The notes: generated by a model from the letters alone, not told the origin. Shown: positions 53,262 through 64,000, numbered from the stretch's first letter. The stretch is DNA of 64,000 nucleotides from Effrenium voratum (GCA_963377175.1 CAUJNA010002835.1:127001-191000), one strand, 5' to 3'. Translations and numbers: made by a program.

Positions 53262-53372
53262 CCGCCCGGGCTTCGCGGCCCAGACCCTCGCGAAGATCGA
53301 GGAGGCCGCCAAGCAGGCGATCCGGCGCGGCGCGATGCCGAAGCGCCGGCTGGAAGCCGCACGAAGGGCCGA
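53262..53372 (+). CDS. Internal exon, Ala/Glu/Arg helix
   Basis: The frame reads GFAAQTLAKIEEAAKQAIRR, then GAMPKRRLEAARRADQ. It may start after GGCCCAG at 53283 or earlier. First of a run of coiled-coil-like exons on this strand. Confidence 0.5.
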
Positions 53373-53589
53373 CCAGGGGCCCTCTGGGCTCGCCTTTTTT
53401 TGGCTTCAAGAAGCGAGCTTCCTTTTTTTTTGAGGACATGTTAAGTTGCAAACGGCGGGCTGTTTCACTTGTTTCGGGGAAGGTGGAATAAAAGAAGTGC
53501 TTTCGACCTCTTCTTCTTCTTCTTCTTCTTCTTCTTCGTCTTCTTTGTTTTTGAGGAAGACGCATGCGCACCAAAACACTTCTCCTTTG

Positions 53590-53822
53590 TGTTTTTGAAG
53601 GACTTGCACCACAAACAAAAGCAAGAGAGCGAAATCTCCAAGTGGCTTTTGCGCGAGTGGCACACACAGGTTTTTCTGAGCGCGGGCGTTTTCTTGCGAG
53701 TTTTTTTCGAGGCCGAGATGGTGACCAGCCGCGCGAAGGAGGAGGAAGCCGAGGCGTGGACCGTTAAGCGAGAAGTCGGCCCGGGGGGCGTCCTTCTCGC
53801 TTCGTTTGGGGACAGACATTGA
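53590..53822 (+). CDS. Exon, helical, ends at a stop
   Basis: After a TTC tract (53511-53547) the frame reads DLHHKQKQESEISKWLLREW, then VFFEAEMVTSRAKEEEAEAW and VKREVGPGG, and stops at TGA 53820-53822. An internal donor before the stop is likely if the gene goes on to the exon at 54342. Confidence 0.5.
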
Positions 53823-54157
53823 TGGGTGGCCGTCTGGTTTGGATGGGTTGTATTGCCCAGAAAACCGAAGGCACCCATCCATTTTACCGAAAGCGTTCAG
53901 CCCGAAAAACCACTGTTGTGGCCTAACCCTTTGTTCGGAGGAGCCTTGGTCTCTTTCTCACCCTTCGGTGGTCTGGATGGGCTCTCCTGTTCAACGTGTG
54001 TGTGTTTTTTGCCGCGTTGCAGGGGTCCCTATATTTCCGTGTTTTTGCAGTCTTAATCACCTTGTTTGCCCATGGAAGGTGAGTTTCCCTTGGCAGTGGT
54101 GTTTTGAGGGGACAAGAAAGGGAGCCCTGTGTTCCAGGGGCTGATTCCCCAGTCTGT

Positions 54158-54258
54158 TCAACCATCGTTCTTTTCAAGAACCAGATCCGGTTTCCCTGGG
54201 TAAAAACCGGAGGTTTTCTGGAAAGATCCGGATCCCTGGAAATGGAAATGGAAGGTAC
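54158..54258 (+). mobile_element. Family F TIR element
   Basis: TCAACCATCGTTCTTTTCAA, CCGGTTTCCCTGGGT-like interior, and GATCCGGATCCCTGGAAATG at the right. Confidence 0.7.
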
Positions 54259-54341
54259 CCTCAGATGTGTTGCTTCCGTCGGGTTTGTCCTCGGTTTTTG
54301 TGGTGTTCTTCTGGGCTCCGCCCTCCTTCGCCTGCCGTGAG

Positions 54342-54400
54342 GCGTCGCAGCGCATCGCGGAGGTGGAGGCGGAGCTGGAGGCTGCAGAGGCGGAGTGTGG
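54342..54400 (+). CDS. Coiled-coil exon
   Basis: After AG followed by G the frame reads ASQRIAEVEAELEAAEAECG. It has clear heptads with Ile/Val/Leu at a/d. The donor is near 54398 and unresolved; a 218-bp GT tract follows. Confidence 0.52.
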
Positions 54401-54489
54401 AGTTGGCTCAGCGGGTTTCCGGACATTGTCCGCTTTCGTGGGTGTGGGGGGTGATGTGCTTCCTTGTTTGTGCATGTTTTGCTTTTTGG

Positions 54490-54711
<222 letters not shown>

Positions 54712-55064
54712 TTGCTGAGGGGTGGTCTCCCTTCAAACCCACAGAGTGAGTACTCAGGTTACCCTTCATTGGTGGTGGTTTGAACCCCCGCCAATAGTCA
54801 CCTTACCCCGAATGGGTGGTTTGGTTTGGTGGTTGGACGTTCAAATCTGAATCCAAGCCACCACTCCAAAGCACCAATTAGTGGGAAGGTGAAAAGTATG
54901 GGGGGTCCTTTCCGTGCCAATTGACACTTGGCTTGAAAAACTCTAAACACGGAGAAACATGTGGAGCAGCAATTTCCCCTTCAATTGGAGCTGACAGAGA
55001 TCTTCTCTTGAATAACAGCACAACCATGTGGAGCAGAGAGAATATTCAATTGGAGACCGAGAGG

Positions 55065-55515
55065 TTTTCCCCTCTCCTTGGGGGGACCCATTTCCCCGCC
55101 CAGTGTTGGGTCGACTCGGGGAGCTGAAGGGGTCCCTTTTTCCAGGCAGAGGGGCTCGAGTCCGCATTCCACCCATTTTTTCAGGGGAACCTTTCGGCGC
55201 CCATTTTTATCCTTCCCATTTTCCCGGCTGTGCTTCAGCGCCCTTCTTTTTTTTGGTCGTCTCGGGGAGCTGAACCTGTCTTCCCAGTGGAGGGTCCTCC
55301 TTCCACCCTTTCAGCGCCCATTTTTATTTGGTCGACTCAGGGTTAGCTGAAGTACCGCAGTCGTTTCCCCGTGGGGTATCAGCGCCAAAACAAGTTGGTG
55401 AGACAGAGATTCTCCCCTTCACTTGGGGGGACCCATATCCCCAGACAAAAAAAACACCTTTCAGCGCCAACACTTTTTTTTGGGTCGACTCGGGGTTAGC
55501 TGAAGGGTTCTCTCC
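55065..55515 (+). repeat. Complex tandem repeat
   Basis: GGTCG.CTCGGGG.(TT)AGCTGAA recurs at 55118, 55256, 55329 and 55483. TTTCAGCGCC recurs at about 55310 and 55459, and TTGGGGGGACCCAT at 55079 and 55422. Copies are spaced irregularly. Confidence 0.75.
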
Positions 55516-55517
55516 AG

Positions 55518-55630
55518 GCAGAGGCCGCTGCCGCTGCGGAGGAGTCCTCTGAGGACCCGGAGACGGCCCCTTGGAGAAGCACGGAGCCGACGGCTTGCGC
55601 CGTTGGGGGGCGGTGGAAGGGGAGGAGCCA
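55518..55630 (+). CDS. Acidic Ala-rich exon
   Basis: After TCTCCAG followed by G: AEAAAAAEESSEDPETAPWR, then a basic part (GGRWKGRSHR). The donor is unclear. It may follow the coiled-coil exon at 54342 in the same gene. Confidence 0.48.
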
Positions 55631-56352
55631 CAGGTCAAACACACCAAAGCAGACTTGCATGTGCTTATTATTATTATTATTTTTCTTTAAGGCTGTTGGG
55701 TTTGAAAGTGGAATTGATTTCACTACTGGACAACATTTTTTGTTTTTTCCAGTGGACTTTTGCAAATGGAAGCATAGGTGGTCGGTTTGGTTGAAACATG
55801 ACTGGTTTTCCTGGTTCGATCATCCAGGGCCGTCAATTTTCCAATCCTGGCACCTATGCACACAACGGTTCCGTGGGTGTCCCCTTTCAAGAGAGAGGCA
55901 CCCGCCATTGGCTACGAAACCTCAATGAGAGTCCTGATGTTTGGGATGGGAACTGCCAGTGGAGCCAGGGGCTTGAAGCCACTCAAAGGGGGAAAATATC
56001 AAATGCTCAGCACCAAGCTTTGCTGCAAACGCTTTTGCTCACGCGAAAGAGTCCTCATGCTTTTTTTGTCAAGATCTCAACTGTTGACTCAAACAAACAA
56101 CCGCAACCTTCAAACTGTCCTCAGTCGTTGTGTTTAACATTTGCACACTCTCTGGGCATGCAGTCATAATTGTTGACTCCCTCAGATCTGCTGGGCCCTT
56201 TTTTGTTTGCCTGTCTTGGGCGCCAAGCCAACGGCTCTGGAAGGATTGCCAGTCGGAAGCTGACTGGCATGGGTCCCCACGCCGCTCTCGGTTGATGCCT
56301 GGGAGGCTTACGGTTTGGCAAGGGCGTTGCATGCCAAGCGCTGACATGGGCA

Positions 56353-56450
56353 CGGGTCAAAATTAGACCAGGACTTGGACCGCAGGTTTTAAGTCCTTGG
56401 TTCCATTTACCTGGGCTCCATTTAAGGTACCTATTTTTGACCAGCCACAT
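56353..56450 (+). mobile_element. Family C TIR element
   Basis: CACGGGTCAAAATTAGACCA, ACCGCAGGTTTTAAGTCC, and CTATTTTTGACCAGCCAC. Closest relative of CSN3 intron 3 in the window. Confidence 0.8.
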
Positions 56451-56452
56451 GA

Positions 56453-56935
56453 GTGATCGCTGCTTGCGCAGCCGGGCGCTCGGGTTTGTCCTGTTGGCGC
56501 ATTGTTTTTAATGACTCGGTGCTGAGCGCTGTGCTTTGTGATTGCCACGCAAGCAAAAACACTCCGGCACCTGCCTGGACCACCGCACCAAGATACCGCC
56601 ATGACAGTATCGGGGGCGGCCGGAACGCCACGCAACCGCCAGCAAGACGCAACCAAGTCAATATCCAAGACTCTCGGTCACAGCCAAACCAGCAGGACGC
56701 AACCAAACTTGGGCACGGGACACCGCTGGGGCTCCACTTGGGCATGAATTACAACAACGCAAACCGCTCAGACGCCGCCAAGCGTTACCGAGCCAAGCCA
56801 AAGGCCACCAAAACACACCGCCGCACACCCGCTGCCCCCCAAATAAGGACCTCGTGTGTGTGGACTGTGCTGGAAATTGCCTTTGAGAAAGGAGGAGGGT
56901 GGGGATTGGAGTGTTTTTCAAAGCCCCTACACAAC
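56453..56935 (+). other. Open segment between two TIR elements
   Basis: A 182-codon + ORF runs from here into the next element. It includes HDSIGGGRNATQPPARRNQV and NNANRSDAAKRYRAKPKATK. No splice signals fit. GACGCAACCAA is repeated at 56646 and 56697. It may be chance or a decayed larger element. No function is claimed. Confidence 0.25.
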
Positions 56936-57039
56936 CTAGGTCCCCCAGTAGTGCCCTTTTACCCTTTTTTGGGGGAGGGTTCCCCTACTAGAATAGACTA
57001 AAGAAAATATGGTTCTAACCTCTCCACTGGAGGACCCAG
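56936..57039 (+). mobile_element. Family A TIR element
   Basis: CTAGGTCCCCCAGTAGTGCC at the left and CCACTGGAGGACCCAG at the right. The interior AGAATAGACTAAAGAAAATA is shortened. Confidence 0.88.
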
Positions 57040-57078
57040 CGGAAGGGCCTGACGTGTCGGATCTCTGCTCGGCTTCAG

Positions 57079-57162
57079 GTTGCCCGGACGGAGCGCTTGC
57101 GCGCGCAGCTGAGCGAGGCCTACGAGCAATCCGCCCAGGCACCGTCTGGGGCGCGGGGGAAG
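57079..57162 (+). CDS. Coiled-coil exon with clean splice sites
   Basis: There are 28 codons between GGCTTCAG followed by G and GTTGGTGG at 57163: VARTERLRAQLSEAYEQSAQ, then APSGARGK. Phase 0 both sides. It likely belongs with the helical exons at 53262-54400. Confidence 0.6.
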
Positions 57163-59180
57163 GTTGGTGGATTTTTGTCTCCAAGTCTGCAAGCGCCCGA
57201 AACCCACAAGGGTCTACACTTTTTTTGGGGGTACCTGGTTTTTAGTAGTTTTGAAGGCGAACTCACAGGAGCACCGCCGGTTTTTTTTTGGGCGTCCCCT
57301 ATTTTGAGACCAGATTTCAGGCGACTCCCAGCGCCCCTTCCGCTGCTTTCTGGGCGGTTGGCGCTCCTTTGAGCCAAGCGCAAGCTCGTGGATTCCCGTC
57401 CTCTGAGGGCTTCCATTTCCATTCTTTCCAGGGATCCGGATCTTAGAACACCTCCGAAAGCCAGGGAAAACGGATCTGGTGGTTGAAAAGATCGATGGTT
57501 GAAAAGAATGGAAAAGGAATCAGCCCGTAGACCTCTGGGGTGTGTTCGCCAGCCGGTTCCGGCTTTTAGGTTTCTAGTTGGTTTCGTAGTCTCCACTAGA
57601 CCGCGAGGAGTCGAGCCTTTAGCCGGGGATTGAAGGGGAACAGCCCAGTCAATGAAAGACAACTTGCCCAGAACGTCCGGAGACCTGTTGAAACGCCAAA
57701 GAGAAGCCAACGCGGAACCAAGATTAGGGAGAGCTCATTTGGGCTTGTAGTTTGAGCTTCGGCCCCCACGAAGTGTCTTGAAATGTCTCTTGTTTTGGTG
57801 GGTGAATTATAGTAATGAGTGCAGGCATAGGGGTTGTAAGGGTCAGCGTGCATAGATGGGTTCCACACGACCTGCCTGCTTCAGCCCCCCTCACCCCGGC
57901 TTGATGTCTTTGACGTCCCCGGGCAAAGTACCGAAGGAGTGATGAAGAACAAATCAATCGTATCCACTCCCACAGAGGAAATCAACTGAGAGACACTGTG
58001 GTGGAGCATCCATGTGCGCGTGTCTGTTTGTGAAGATACCCCTTTGTTTGGTGGATACAAAGGACAATTCAAAAGGTAAACCACAGACCACTTTTTGCGA
58101 AAGGAAACCCCTTTTCTTCCAAAAGGACACCCAAGGTTCCCCACAGACCTGAGCAGCCGCCCATTCCAAGCTTCTCGACCCAGTTCCTTGGGGGGTCCAC
58201 CCACATATTCCATGTTCCGAGTTGGTTTTTTGTTTTTGCTGGCAGCTCCCAGCAAAGCCTCCGGTTCCTTAGGTGAATTGTGTTGGTTTCGTGGGGGGTT
58301 TCGTTATTTTTCCACCAAAAGTTAAAGTCTTTTGGGCAGGGGCGCTGAGGACAGCCCAGTTACGAAACCACTATGGCGCCCGAAAAGGTGCCAAGCAATT
58401 CGATTCAATTTTTTCCAGTCCGGACTGAGTGCTAACCACCTGGGCTCTGAAAGCGAGCAGGTCCACCTTTGGTGTTGGTGGTCGACATCACGGGTTTGGT
58501 GCACAGATTGAAGTTTAGAGCCCACGCCCAGCCTTTATTGCACCTGCTCCACCTGGTGCCCCTCGTTTGAAAGCCGCTGCGTTTTGGATTTCGGAAGGTA
58601 CTCCGCTGCAATCTGCTGCAACAAAAGGAACTTGAAGGAAGCCCAACAAAGGGAGTCCAGCAAAAGAAGATTCCTCTACCCCTTGGAAGGGATCCTTAGG
58701 CACAGTTTGGCCATTGAAAGCATGGCCATTCCAGAGACGGAGGAAACAAGATGACGTGGTTGATCTAAGATCGGCTGAGCCAGGGTGGCGGTTGCTTTTC
58801 CCCATTTTGGGTAAACCCTGGCATGTGATTTAAGAAGCTGAAGCCTCCGAGGGACGTGGTTGCAACAAAACATTTTGAGCTTTGCGGACCTTTGGACTCA
58901 CGGACCGAATTCCCTGGGGCTTTGTGTACTTGGTGGGCGGTGGTTTGGTGGCCAGGAAGCGAGTGGATTGGACTTTGCAAGTCAACAACCCTTGGGTCAT
59001 AATTGGATTTGCCCGCGTCTCACCACCACCACCCCCGGACTTTTGTCACTTTTTGGGTTTGGAATGTTTTGGTGGTCAGCCACACGCTTGCTGACTTGTT
59101 TTGCCCAATCCAGTCGATTGGAAGTGAGGGGATGGGTCCAATTCCAATCTTGGGGAACATCGGAAGCTGAGTGGCCGCAG
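57163..59180. other. Exon-poor stretch
   Basis: It holds a family F copy (57408-57520) and otherwise no supported exon. Open frames at 58860-59100 lack splice support. Confidence 0.35.
57408..57520 (-). mobile_element. Family F TIR element
   Basis: TTTCCATTCTTTCCAGGGAT and GATGGTTGAAAAGAATGGAA are inverted ends. GATCCGGATC lies near the left end. Confidence 0.75.
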
Positions 59181-59225
59181 GTAGCTCTGAGGTCCGCAGA
59201 GCAGGCTGAGGCATCCGGTTTCGTC
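59181..59225 (+). CDS. Possible short exon
   Basis: After GGCCGCAG followed by G: VALRSAEQAEASGFV. Consistent with the Ala/Glu-rich exons upstream. The donor is not firm. Confidence 0.35.
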
Positions 59226-59561
59226 TTTTTGGTTTGGGGGGGGAGGGCACCTGTGGTCTGTGAACTCAGAACCTCCTGTTTTGAGTTGGTTCCCCCTTAT
59301 AGGTGGTTTTAGTGAAACCAGAAGGAACACCGTGAAGCGCCATCTTGGGCGGTCCAACCTTTAGCCTCGTGGTTGTCAGGGTGCCCTTGGCCTCTCGCTC
59401 TCTTTCTCTCTCTCGCAGCCGAGCGCACGTCTGTGAGCTACAAACTGAGCGCTCCAGGGCAAAGTAGGCAGCTTGCTGAGTCAACGCCCCAAGTCGCGCT
59501 ACAAATCGGCAGTCTGAAGTAGCGCAGACGGACACCAGCTTGAGAGTCGCAAGCAAGACCA

Positions 59562-59671
59562 GGGGTGGTTGATCAAATTTCCATCTAGGGGCGCCCCGGC
59601 CAGACCTTGGGTAACTTGTCCTACATGGGACATCATCCCATGTATCACGGACTTTTGACCAACCCCCACCC
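59562..59671 (+). mobile_element. Family I TIR element
   Basis: GGGTGGTTGATCAAA at the left and TTTTGACCAACCCCCACCC at the right are inverted. Inside, CATGGGACATCATCCCATG is a small palindrome. Related pieces lie at 19887, 45140 and 47530. Confidence 0.7.
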
Positions 59672-60286
59672 GTTTCAGTTCAGCTCTGAGATCAACTTTT
59701 GTTTTGCTGGTCCTATGTCATAGACTCGCAATGGTCTCTGGCACAAAGCGCGCTGGTTGCAGAGGATTTGTCATTTTGGCCCCCTTGTGTTTTTCTTTGT
59801 TTCATCACTACAATTCCAAGCGCCTTGCGGATTCAGGGATAAATCTGGGTGAAGCCCGTTGTTCTTAAGGTACCTCGAGCTTTTGTTTACCTGCAAGTCC
59901 CTACGTGAAGCTTGAGTTGTGGCCCGATGTCCCCGCTGAAATCTCCGAAAGGCGTTCTAACTGTATGTCCTTCCCCAGAATTAGTTCCCCTTTCTTATTT
60001 TTTTGTTTTTTGTTTGGGTCCCCTTTGTTTTCCACTGACCAGGCAAACAAGATATTTTTGCTGGGGTCCGCGACTTCCAGCCAAGTGTCTTGGTCGGGGT
60101 ATGCCTCATATTCCTTTGGCGGGCTTCCTCGCAGCCATTCGGGCATCTGTACCTCCAGAACGCGCAGCCAAACGTGGGTGTGTAGACAGAAAGCTCGGGT
60201 TTCGGTTTCCCCTAAAGGTCTTCCTTTTGTCTTCCACAAAACGGGGGAACCGGCACTCCCAAAACGACCTGCAGCCATTTGTTTGA

Positions 60287-60425
60287 CTAGGTCCCCCAGT
60301 AGTACCCTTTTACCGTTTCTTTGTTGGGGGGAGGGGTCCCCTACTAACATAGATTGCAGCAAAAAGTTGGTACCCTTATTCCAACCTCTCTACTGGAGGA
60401 CCAGAAACCGCTCTGGAGGACCTAG
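60287..60425 (+). mobile_element. Family A element with TTGA duplication
   Basis: CTAGGTCCCCCAGTAGTACC to CTGGAGGACCTAG. TTGA lies on both sides (60283-60286, 60426-60429). The right end is duplicated (CTACTGGAGGACC and CTCTGGAGGACCTAG). It abuts the exon at 60426. Confidence 0.85.
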
Positions 60426-60527
60426 TTGAGCCGGGTGCCTCAAGCGCTGAACCGCAGGCGGCGGTGTCCGCGGTGCGGAAGCGGAAGAGGCAGTTGGAAT
60501 GGGCTTGGTTTCGTCTTGGGCCAGCGG
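60426..60527 (+). CDS. Exon next to a family A element
   Basis: Two leading bases, then EPGASSAEPQAAVSAVRKRK and RQLEWAWFRLGPAE. The acceptor AG is the last two bases of the element. RKRKRQ could be a nuclear-localisation-like cluster. The gene is unknown. Confidence 0.5.
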
Positions 60528-60612
60528 AAGACACCAGCTCTCGTTTTCTTTGAGGCGGACGCGCGCCTAGGGGGGGTTGGTGGGGTTTGTCGGAGCGCAG
60601 CGACAAAAGTCT

Positions 60613-60779
60613 CAAAATAGGAAGTTCCCCCAGCATCTCCATCAAACATCATTGGACATGTCATGGTTTGTTGTTGGGAAGCCTTTACATGCTTCCTTAT
60701 TGTGGTTTAGAGGTTGACATACAACCACTGAACTGCAACAAATATATGTGTTTTTGCTCCCCTTCCAACGTCAACCAAG
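60613..60779 (+). mobile_element. Family B element with 5' extension
   Basis: AATAGGAAGTTCCCCCAGCA to GGACATGTCATGG, then TTTGTTGTTGGGAAG, ending CCAACGTCAACCAAG. The extension is shared with 48166. Confidence 0.82.
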
Positions 60780-61192
60780 AAAAGGGGGGAAGAGATGATC
60801 AGAACCTCTCTGGGAGGTTTCTCTTGGTATTTGTTCGACTGTTGTTGCCAAGCCTTTTGTTTTTTCCCCCTCTGTTCATTTCTGGCAGGGGGCTGCAAAA
60901 GACAAAAGTTGCTTGCAAGCCCATACCGAGTGTGGAACAGTTTCCTTGTACTGTTTTCCCGGTTCCAAGGATTCTGCCAGTCAGCGTGCTAGCTGACTGG
61001 CTGGCTGACTTCTAAACTAGAGACCTTTGTTCACATCTCCACGACAAGATCCATGAGTGAATAAAGATGTGCTGATACCTCCCAGTCCAAAACCGTGTGC
61101 CGGATGGAATGTGGCTGTCTTTTTGAGTTTTTGGGGTCCCTCCTCCGATTTTGGGGCGCTTTGGAACTTGCGCAGGTCCTCCTCCTCTGCAG

Positions 61193-61276
61193 CGAGCTCA
61201 GACGCTCGCGAGCCGGGGGCGGCTCAGATGGCGATGTTTTTGTTGGAGGGCTCAAAGTTGGAGAAGGTGGCCCAAG
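61193..61276 (+). CDS. Probable internal exon
   Basis: After CCTCTGCAG and before GTAGCC at 61277. The frame DAREPGAAQMAMFLLEGSKL, then EKVAQ, is preferred; a second frame is open. Confidence 0.42.
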
Positions 61277-61901
61277 GTAGCCCAAAGTTGGAACGAAGTG
61301 CCTGGTTTTGGTTCAGCCCACCCCCGATTTTGAGAGGCAAGCGGCCAGCGCATGTTTTTTGTGGTTTTCTGGTGTGGGACTCCGACGCATTTGGGGCAAA
61401 TCTCTGGCAATTGGGGCGTGCTCGCCAATTTTTTTGCCAAGGACAGCTCGGATTCCTGAGATGGCAGGAGCTCGCGAGGTGCCAATGAAAACGGAGCTTG
61501 CGCATGCGGGCTGCTTGCCGCCCGCGGGGTTGGGGGGGTCGGGAGGGTCGGGGGGGGCGGATCTCCCGGCGGCATAGTGGAGGTGCCTTGACTTTCCGAT
61601 GGGTGCCTTGAAAGCACCGATCGGAAAGGCCGGAGTCGATCATCCCGCTGCGAATCTATTTCTGTTTTTTTCTCATATTTTTTGAGTGCTAAGTTGTCGC
61701 ATGCTCGGGATCTTTGGAGGCTGAGATTGGTCGTGGCCTTGTGGGACCCGTTCGGAGTGATTTGACCCTTGTCTTTTGGGTTATCATTGTATCACACGAT
61801 TCATACTTCAAAGTGCATACAACTTTTAGCGGGGCGACATGGGGCCCGTGCGTACAGCCTGGATTTTACCTCACCTAAAATCGCTCCTGTTCCTTTTTTA
61901 G

Positions 61902-61996
61902 GGCCACCAAAACGGGAGGATTCTCCGCGCCCCAAAGGATACGTCTTCGGACTGGCGAAAAAGACTCGGCGGCCTCGACCTGGGGCTCCTGGCTAG
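61902..61996 (+). CDS. Terminal exon, basic/Pro-rich
   Basis: After TTTTTTAG followed by G: two leading bases then PPKREDSPRPKGYVFGLAKK, TRRPRPGAPG and stop TAG at 61994-61996. Strong coding character and a typical acceptor. It may end the gene that includes 60426 or 61193. Confidence 0.55.
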
Positions 61997-62058
61997 GGGC
62001 CAAAGAGCGGGGCGGCGGCTTGGGGCACCCGCCCTCCTGCCGCCTTCTTCTCGCCATG

Positions 62059-62166
62059 GAGGTGGGGGGGCGGGGGGCGGGTGGGGGGGTGGGGGGTGGG
62101 GGGGTGGGGTGGGGGTTGGGGGTTGGGGTGTGGGGGGTGTGGGGGGGGGGTGTGGGGGGTGGGGGT
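62059..62166 (+). repeat. G-rich GGGGTGGGG tract
   Basis: About 108 bp that is almost only G and T, with G-runs of 4-10. It could form G-quadruplexes on the + strand. Confidence 0.9.
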
Positions 62167-62819
62167 CACTTTGGGCTTGGCGCCAGGTTCGTCTCGGATT
62201 TTGTTTGGAAAAGAAGCCCAAGACTCTTGTTGTGTGCGATAGGTAGGGAATTGCCCAGTCGGGAATGAACCGGAAAAGATTCCCTTTAAGGAAACAGAAG
62301 ACTAGAACCAGCAAGAAACGCGGGAGATTCCTTTTGGGTCCAAATTGAGACGGGTCCCTCGAAAGGGAAGATGTTCCTTTGTTCTCGCCCTTTGGCAGGA
62401 ACCGCCGACTTAGCATTTCTTCCTCCAAAGTCGAGCTTGTTTCCTTTAGGGGGGGGGGAGGGGGGGGGCGGCGAGCGAATCACAACCGACATTGCTAAAA
62501 CAGAGCGCTTTCACCTACAATCCGCAACTAAATGGTACTGGCAATGCCAGACCGATTCGCCGTTTTCCATTTCGGCCATCTGTTGTTTTTGTCTTGCAGC
62601 ACGTGGCTGTTTGCGGGTTCTTTGGTTTGGCCATCTAGAAAACGGTTTGGGTTCGCACTTTGTGTAGATTTCACCTCTTCTTCCCCATGCTGGTCCTTTC
62701 TTAGCACTCTTTTAGGTACTCTTTTTCTTGGATCCGGAAAGTTCCGCGGCATCGCCGGGGCTTATCTTGCTGGTGCTCAGGGTATCCCAACACCCGGACT
62801 GCAAAGGTCAATCCGAATT

Positions 62820-63020
62820 CGCAACAAGTGAATTGGCCCCTTGACAAAACAAGAACCATTCCCTACCAAACGCGCCAAGTGAACTGACCCCAGAGACCCC
62901 TTACAAAACAAGACTATTCCCCACCTATCGCGCCAAGTTAGCTGACCCAAGGAGCCCTTGACAAGAGAAAAACCTCTATTCCCAACCAAACGCGCCAAGT
63001 GGGCCCCTGACAAAACCAAA
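62820..63020 (+). repeat. About 60-bp imperfect tandem repeat
   Basis: Units starting CGCGCCAAGT at 62870, 62928 and 62990, with a diverged first unit at about 62820. Each carries CTGACCC and TTGACAA/TTACAA motifs. Confidence 0.85.
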
Positions 63021-64000
63021 GCTTCCAACTTGGGCGCCTTTTTTCTTTTTTCCTTTCGCCCGAAGTGGGGCTTGGAAGCTTGAGCTTGAGGCGAGGCGTG
63101 GGGCCGGGGCATGGGCCCGGGGTCTCAGAGTCCGAAGGCTGGTCACTTGCAGCGCGCGTTTTTTTCTGTTGCCGCGCGAGAAGTGGCCGTTGTCCAGTGG
63201 ACAGTGGTCATTGTATGCATATATAAATGTGTACAATATATATATATATATATATGTATAATCATATTTGTATGTATGTATTGGTGAGGGGTCGTCAAGG
63301 GTTTGCGAGGAATCCACAATCACCCGTTTTCGATCGGTCATCGCTTGCAGCTCCACTACCTTCTGCTGGGTCATTGGAATGCTTTCAGCAAACCTTGCCT
63401 GCGGACTCTCGCACAGGCGGGCAAGCGCTGATCTCAATGCAGCTCAGCCCTGTCAGACGCCACGGGCACAGGCAATGACGGCCAATAGCCGCAGCCTCCT
63501 TTCCGCGGAAGACTGCTCAGACCCGAGCTTCCAAATTGCGGTGTGCGACTCTCAAAGTCTGGCGCCCAGTTGACCTTCAGCCGGAGCCTTCCGAGCCACG
63601 CGCGTCTCCGCGATGCCATGGGCATGCAAATGACAAACATGCTCACAGCTGGAAGTCTTGGCAGGTCTACGCCCCTAAATCACTCAGTATATCTATATAC
63701 ACAAATACATATGTGCGTATGTAGTTTTCTTCTCTTCTTTTTTTCGGGGGGGGCCGAAGGGAAAGCAACAGGAAGGTTGGCACCCATCGCATTTGGAGAC
63801 ACGTGAGCAAAAAGGGGCCGGCGAATTACACACTTATCTTGTGATGTCTGAATTTGATTCTAAAGTCCCTCACAACCTATGCGGGTGTTGTTGTCCTTGC
63901 CTTTCCTTTCCTTTCTTATCGTGGTTTCCCTTTAAAACCACCAAGAAGGAGTTTTCCTTGTGGTGTCCCTCCCAGCCCCATAGCTCAGGTGCTCGCCCTC
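63021..64000. other. No supported gene
   Basis: It has TA repeats (63233-63257), open frames on both strands at 63290-63650 with no splice support, and a truncated tRNA-like start at 63977. Confidence 0.35.

Noticed and set aside
62976..63437. Minus-strand ORF with a helical-looking segment
   Set aside because: No splice signals, opposite strand also open, and all other exons are on +; not enough to call.
63977..64000. tRNA-like 5' half (CATAGCTCAGGTG)
   Set aside because: A-box match only; cut by the window edge, so no arms can be checked.

Overview
This window looks like nuclear DNA of a dinoflagellate, most like the Suessiales (Polarella/Symbiodiniaceae type). The evidence is as follows. 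Short GC-rich exons lie in a sea of introns and repeats. Splice acceptors are almost always AG followed by G, and donors are GT, GC or GA. Plant/dinoflagellate-type telomere-like CCCTAAA motifs are present, and long simple repeats are abundant. All exons I can support are on the + strand, as expected for the long one-way gene arrays of these genomes. I see no bacterial operons, phage, CRISPR or rRNA genes. One 100-N assembly gap lies at 14256-14355.

Only one gene can be read end to end: COP9 signalosome subunit 3 (CSN3), 31350-33543. Its six exons sum to 1,350 nt (449 aa) in one consistent frame. Other partial gene models are: an Arg-rich protein at the left edge (1-470, perhaps to 1274); a UBA-domain protein (24956-26045); an unrecognised gene at 34443-35168; a four-exon unrecognised gene (38781-41099); a terminal pair of exons around a pure G/T intron (46372-47393); a Lys-rich C-terminus (48042-48896); and Glu/Ala-rich coiled-coil exons (53.3-60.5 kb). 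Many single exons are listed with modest confidence. Their joining is mostly unresolved without transcripts.

The main biology is in the introns. At least eight families of short (about 80-180 bp) dispersed elements recur here, most with terminal inverted repeats. I label them A to I, plus K. Two of them form whole introns. Family C, inverted, is CSN3 intron 3. Family B is CSN3 intron 5 and the first intron of the UBA gene, and it abuts exon-like sequence at 23262 and 35168. Several of these introns are bounded by short direct repeats (GAGA, GAGGC, AGGTG, GCAAAGA), with the intron's first bases matching the first bases of the downstream exon. This is the expected signature of introners: transposable elements that make introns on insertion, with one splice site taken from the target-site duplication. 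It also explains the odd GA and GC donors.

Region by region: 0-13.7 kb has scattered exons, minisatellites and TIR elements. 13.7-17.65 kb is a 3.9-kb A/C-only satellite with the gap. 17.8-31 kb has exons and TIR elements, a 62-bp tandem array and the UBA gene. 31-41 kb is the most gene-dense part (CSN3 and neighbours). 43-46.3 kb is exon-poor. 46.4-47.2 kb is a GGTTT satellite inside an intron. 49.5-50.15 kb is degenerate telomere-like repeat. 50.16-51.77 kb is a repeat-free block of broken overlapping ORFs. 52-62 kb has coiled-coil exons with more elements. 62-64 kb is G-rich and tandem-repeat DNA.
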